In this document: positions 6,782-8,794 of the stretch, in pieces
Position numbering within the stretch: the first letter of the stretch is position 1
Layout: each line of letters starts with the position of its first letter
Source: Frankiaceae bacterium
GTDB taxonomy: Bacteria; Actinomycetota; Actinomycetes; JADGOU01
Length of the DNA: 8,794 nt
Direction: 5' to 3'
NCBI GenBank assembly: GCA_017882835.1
Contig: JADGOU010000101.1
Coordinates: forward strand, 1-8,794
The notes under the pieces: generated by a model
Seen by the model: the letters and a program-made list of their open reading frames with translations, nothing else
What the model was told of the DNA's origin: nothing
The model's database searches: none
Translations under genes and position numbers: made by a program

Positions 6782-6969
6782 TCGCCGCGACGTACCGCTG
6801 GCCGAAGGTAGGCGGGGGCGCCGGGCTATACCCAGCCCACCGCGCGGCGTCATCGACCCGCTGCCGCAGGCGGTGCTGCGGCGGTTGCGGGCCACCCGCC
6901 GGTAGCGGTGGCGGAGCCCGGATCGCGAACCGCTGTTCCCGGCAACCGATCCGACGACTTACCGTTAGC

Positions 6970-7033
6970 CCAGGAACTCCGATCCGGACGACCGAGCAAA
7001 CCCAGGAACTCCGAGCCGGACGACCGAGCAAAC
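6970..7033. repeat. Two adjacent 32-bp direct repeats
   Basis: Units 6970-7001 and 7002-7033 begin CCAGGAACTCCGA and end CCGGACGACCGAGCAAAC, and differ at one base (T6983 versus G7015). A degenerate trace (CCGATCCGACGAC, 6946-6958) precedes them, and the next bases (CAAGGAAATCC, 7034-7044) resemble the start of a further copy that grades into the 9-bp array. There are no spacers between units, so this is not a CRISPR array. Confidence 0.85.
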
Positions 7034-7046
7034 CAAGGAAATCCAA

Positions 7047-7109
7047 GGAACCCACGGAACCCACGGAACCCACGGAACCCACGGAACCCACGGAACCCAC
7101 GGAACCCAA
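7047..7109. repeat. 9-bp tandem repeat, 7 units of GGAACCCAC
   Basis: Six exact copies of GGAACCCAC (7047-7100) are followed by a seventh ending in A (7101-7109). The array runs straight into the GGAAGAGG ribosome binding site of the next gene, so the last unit's neighbour supplies the start of that site. In the frame of the downstream gene the array would read Glu-Pro-Thr repeats, but no convincing start lies just upstream, so I treat it as 5' leader. Copy number of such arrays is prone to change by replication slippage. Confidence 0.92.
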
Positions 7110-7117
7110 GGAAGAGG
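7110..7117 (+). promoter_or_regulatory. Ribosome binding site GGAAGAGG of the 7126 gene
   Basis: The purine run GGAAGAGG lies 8 nt before ATG 7126 and directly abuts the 9-bp repeat array. It favours ATG 7126 over the in-frame GTG at 7117, which overlaps this site. Confidence 0.65.
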
Positions 7118-7125
7118 TGTGGCAG

Positions 7126-7554
7126 ATGGCGGAAGCCAAGCAGGCCTGGGACGAGGTCACCGAGCGGTTTGGCACGTTGAGCCGGCGGATGCGAGCCCAC
7201 TACGAGGAGGAGACGGCCGGCGGCGGAGCCGGATCCGGCGGTGGCGCCGGCCATGGTGACGGCAAGGCGGTGGAGGAGGCGCTGCGGACTCTGTCCGAGG
7301 CGGTCAACAAGGTCGTGTCCACGGTGACGACGACGGTGCGCGACCCCGAGTTCGCCGACGACGCGAAGCGGGCCGGCCAGGCGCTGGCCAACGCCCTGTC
7401 GGCCAGCTTCGACGACATCGGTGGCGAGATCCGCAACCGGGTCGGCTCGGGATCGCTGTTCGGGAAGTCCGACTCCGGTGGCCCGAAGTCCTCGACCGGT
7501 GAGACCGGGGGTTCATGGCCGAGCGACACTCCGGAGCCGCCCGTTCGGCCGTAG
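7126..7554 (+). CDS. Hypothetical helical protein (142 aa)
   Basis: I cannot assign a function. The protein begins MAEAKQAWDEVTERFGTLSRRM, an amphipathic helix, followed by a Gly-rich linker (about residues 35-47). A second helical block (about 49-104) contains EEALRTLSEAVNKVVSTVT, the segment DPEFADDAKRAGQALANALS, and FDDIGGEIRNRVG. A disordered Gly/Ser/Pro tail ends PEPPVRP. No signal peptide, membrane segment, cysteine cluster or catalytic motif is seen. I recall similar short actinobacterial hypotheticals with a KQAxDEVxERxxxLxxRxxxHY-like start and a DPxxxDDxKRxGxxLxxAL core, but no known role. ATG 7126 has GGAAGAGG 8 nt upstream. The 5' leader carries the tandem repeats. Codon use is typical of the neighbours, so recent transfer is not indicated. 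Confidence 0.8.
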   Translation: MAEAKQAWDEVTERFGTLSRRMRAHYEEETAGGGAGSGGGAGHGDGKAVEEALRTLSEAVNKVVSTVTTTVRDPEFADDAKRAGQALANALSASFDDIGGEIRNRVGSGSLFGKSDSGGPKSSTGETGGSWPSDTPEPPVRP

Positions 7555-7850
7555 CGGCAACCGGTCGCGGGCATCGGGACCCGGCCGCCGGCTCAGACTG
7601 CGGCCCTGGTCCCGGTCCCGGCCCTGTGAGCCGCGTCACCGACCGCGCCGGTAGTGAGATCTCGGTCACGGTCATACGGCCCTCCGACCGCGGGACGCAA
7701 GGGGTACATCGACCCAAGCTGGGCGGGTTTGGCCCCGGTACGGTCGAACCACAGGCCGCGTTCCGGTGACGACTTCCCGGGACGCGGCCTGCGGCTTGCT
7801 TTTCCTTCCCTTCCCGGCTCGAAGCGCCGGGCCGCGGCGCGTCGACTGCG
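7555..7850. other. Intergenic region ending in a terminator
   Basis: About 296 bp without a supported gene. Short frames exist (for example a plus frame from 7515) but show poor codon use and no family features. A GGTCCC-rich stretch (about 7603-7624) and a GAGATCTC palindrome (7653-7660) are present. The only firm element is the hairpin terminator at 7752-7800. The roughly 200 nt before it are the 3' leader of the 7126 gene or, less surely, a separate small RNA. Confidence 0.5.
7752..7808 (+). terminator. Intrinsic (Rho-independent) terminator
   Basis: Bases 7752-7766 (CAGGCCGCGTTCCGG) pair with 7777-7791 (CCGGGACGCGGCCTG) as a 15-bp stem with one G-T wobble and a 10-nt loop. A T-rich tract follows about 5 nt later (TTGCTTTTCCTT, about 7797-7808). 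The T tract is on the plus-strand side only, so it ends plus-strand transcription from the 7126 gene before the kinase gene, which should then have its own promoter or depend on read-through. Confidence 0.8.
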
Positions 7851-7853
7851 ATG

Positions 7854-7861
7854 AAAGGAGG
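7854..7861 (+). promoter_or_regulatory. Ribosome binding site AAAGGAGG of the kinase gene
   Basis: AAAGGAGG is a near-perfect anti-16S match. It lies inside the reading frame opened by ATG 7851, which argues against that ATG and for GTG 7866 (4 nt away) or GTG 7872 (10 nt away). Confidence 0.75.
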
Positions 7862-7865
7862 TCCG

Positions 7866-8483
7866 GTGCCGGTGCGACCACCGCCCGTGCGCCTCGCGCC
7901 GGTGTGGGTCGTGGCCGGCGCGCCCGGTGCCGGCAAGTCCGCCGTCGCCGCCGTGCTGGCCGACCGGCTGGTCCCGGCCGCGGTGCTGGACAAGGACACG
8001 CTGTACGGCGGCTTCGTGGCCGCCACGCTGTCAGCCGCCGGCCGGCCGCCGGGTGAACGCGAAGGTCCCTGGTACGACGCGCACGTGAAGACCCACGAGT
8101 ACGCCGGCATGACCGCCGCGGCGGCTGAGATCCGCAGCCACGGCTGCCCGGTGCTGTTGGTGGCCCCGTTCACCAGCCAGATCCGTGATCCGCGCCGGTG
8201 GGCTTGTTGGGTCGACGCGCTGGGCGGCGAGCCGGTTCGGCTGGTGTGGGTGCGGATCGACGCAGCCACGCTGCACGCGCGGCTGCAGGCCCGGGGCCGT
8301 GCGCAGGACGCCGGCAAGCTCGCGGACTTCGCGACCTGGCTGGGGCGGATGCAGCCGGACCAGGCCCCGGCGGTCCCGCACCTGGCCGTGGACAACCGGC
8401 TGCCGGCCGCCCGGCAGCTCGGGGAGCAGATCGACGAGCTGCTGACCAGCTGGCTTGCGGATGCCGGCCCGGACTGTGCATGA
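7866..8483 (+). CDS. Small P-loop kinase-like ATP-binding protein (AAA_33 / zeta-toxin-like fold)
   Basis: The 205-residue protein has a clear Walker A, GAPGAGKS at residues 18-25, just after a beta strand (PVWVVA). LDKDTL at 41-46 resembles the D-x-D acceptor-site motif of zeta-toxin, gluconate-kinase and AAA_33-type small-molecule kinases. A second strand (PVLLVAPF, 95-102) and VRLVWVRID (124-132) precede a lid-like arginine-rich helix, LHARLQARGR (136-145). The family transfers phosphate from ATP to small molecules or nucleotides; the substrate here is unknown. Three in-frame starts compete: ATG 7851 overlaps the ribosome binding site and is unlikely, GTG 7866 is preferred, and GTG 7872 is possible. 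The stop overlaps the start of the phosphatase gene as ATGA, so the two are likely translated together. No antitoxin-like partner is visible, so a toxin role is not suggested. Confidence 0.85.
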   Translation: MPVRPPPVRLAPVWVVAGAPGAGKSAVAAVLADRLVPAAVLDKDTLYGGFVAATLSAAGRPPGEREGPWYDAHVKTHEYAGMTAAAAEIRSHGCPVLLVAPFTSQIRDPRRWACWVDALGGEPVRLVWVRIDAATLHARLQARGRAQDAGKLADFATWLGRMQPDQAPAVPHLAVDNRLPAARQLGEQIDELLTSWLADAGPDCA

Positions 8484-8794
8484 CGCCGTACCGAGTCTGC
8501 TTCGTCTGCACCGGCAATATTTGCCGCTCACCGATGGCCGAGGCGGTGTTCCGGTCAGTGGTGCAGGCCGCTGGTCTGGCCGACCGGGTGCGCGTGGCCA
8601 GTGCTGGCACCGGCGGCTGGCACGTCGGTGACGACGCCGACGAGCGGGCGTTGGCGAGCCTGCGGACCCGCGGGTACCCGCTGGCGCACCGAGCCCGGCA
8701 GTTCGGCGCCGGCTGGTTCGACCGCTACGACCTCGTGGTGGCGTTGGACGCCTCGCACGTCGCCGCCCTGCGCCGGCTGGCGCCGTCCGCCGCG
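8480..8794 (+). CDS. Low-molecular-weight protein tyrosine phosphatase (3' end outside the window)
   Basis: The first 105 residues are present and the frame is open to the window end. The N-terminal loop VCTGNICRSPMAE contains the CX5R phosphatase signature, with Cys10 as nucleophile and Arg16 binding phosphate, placed a few residues from the start as in the family. VASAGTGGWHVGDDADERA (about 37-55) is the next conserved block of actinobacterial members (compare PtpA), and FDRYDLVVALDASH follows. The general-acid Asp of the family's DP[YF] motif would lie beyond the window. Members dephosphorylate phosphotyrosine in proteins, and some are linked to sugar-phosphate or protein-deglycation genes. 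ATG 8480 overlaps the kinase stop by ATGA, indicating coupling. Confidence 0.93.
   Translation, partial: MTPYRVCFVCTGNICRSPMAEAVFRSVVQAAGLADRVRVASAGTGGWHVGDDADERALASLRTRGYPLAHRARQFGAGWFDRYDLVVALDASHVAALRRLAPSAA

Larger units (their letters stand above)
6551..7125. other. Long divergent intergenic region with repeats
   Basis: About 575 bp separate the divergent coiled-coil gene (minus) and the 7126 gene (plus). Reading frames here are open only because of high GC, and none has family features. Contents: the coiled-coil gene's GGAGG, a 12-bp inverted repeat (6718-6781), TATACC at 6827-6832 and TACCGT at 6960-6965 as loose -10 candidates for the plus gene, a 32-bp direct repeat pair (6970-7033) and a 9-bp tandem repeat (7047-7109). 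A short coding-like plus-strand stretch, VIDPLPQAVLRRLRATRR ending at TAG 6903-6905, has no upstream support and is not called. Confidence 0.6.

Noticed and set aside
6849..6905. Coding-like peptide VIDPLPQAVLRRLRATRR ending in TAG
   Set aside because: Only about 18 residues look plausible; the upstream frame is Arg-rich noise and no start is supported.
6970..7109. CRISPR-like array
   Set aside because: Units are directly adjacent with no spacers, and two unit sizes (32 and 9 bp) grade into each other; this is tandem duplication.
6580..7125. Upstream extension of the 7126 gene giving Glu-Pro-Thr repeats
   Set aside because: No start close to the array in this frame, poor codon use upstream, and a strong ribosome binding site just before ATG 7126. 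It cannot be fully excluded.
6699..7175. Minus-strand frame with Gly-Ser-Val repeats across the 9-bp array
   Set aside because: The repeat peptide merely reflects the 9-bp array; the frame overlaps the well-supported start of the 7126 gene and lacks other support.
7304..8395. 363-codon minus-strand frame across the 7126 gene, the terminator and the kinase gene
   Set aside because: It runs antisense through a terminator hairpin and two supported genes, with low-complexity composition.

Overview
The base composition is very GC-rich, G/C is strongly preferred at third codon positions, and GTG starts are frequent. Together with an actinobacterial-style GlgX/TreY pair, a DivIVA-motif coiled-coil protein and a tiny Cys-rich protein, this points to a chromosomal segment of a high-GC actinomycete (Actinomycetota). 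I cannot name the genus. No transposase, integrase, tRNA, rRNA or CRISPR array is visible.

Layout. Positions 1-165 look like the tail of an unidentified plus-strand gene. Positions 166-512 are intergenic and hold a possible frameshifted remnant of a small membrane or signal segment. A TraR/DksA-type C4 zinc-finger protein (513-965, +) runs head-on into the end of treY, and the two coding regions overlap by 11 bp. The minus strand then carries, in transcription order, a DivIVA-motif coiled-coil protein (6550 to 5804), a 39-residue Cys-rich protein (5757 to 5638), the glycogen debranching enzyme GlgX/TreX (5585 to 3471) and maltooligosyltrehalose synthase TreY (about 3396 to 955). The gaps between them are 46, 52 and about 72 nt, so they could form one transcription unit. 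Positions 6551-7125 are a long divergent intergenic region with a 12-bp inverted repeat, two 32-bp direct repeats and a 9-bp tandem repeat ending just before a ribosome binding site. The plus strand continues with a helical hypothetical protein (7126-7554), a strong hairpin-plus-T-tract terminator near 7752-7800, a small P-loop kinase-like protein (7866-8483) and, overlapping it by ATGA, a low-molecular-weight protein tyrosine phosphatase that runs off the window end.

How the genes work together. GlgX/TreX removes alpha-1,6 branches from glycogen to release linear maltodextrins. TreY isomerises their reducing end to a trehalosyl unit. The third enzyme of this route, TreZ, which releases trehalose, is not in the window: the usual downstream slot is taken by the convergent zinc-finger gene. 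The kinase and phosphatase are probably translationally coupled and may act on related small molecules or phosphoproteins; their substrates cannot be read from the sequence. I found no clearly new multi-gene system. The less usual features are the tandem duplication around the start of the small Cys-rich gene, which creates a chain of stop/start overlaps, and the tandem repeats in the 5' leader of the 7126-7554 gene.
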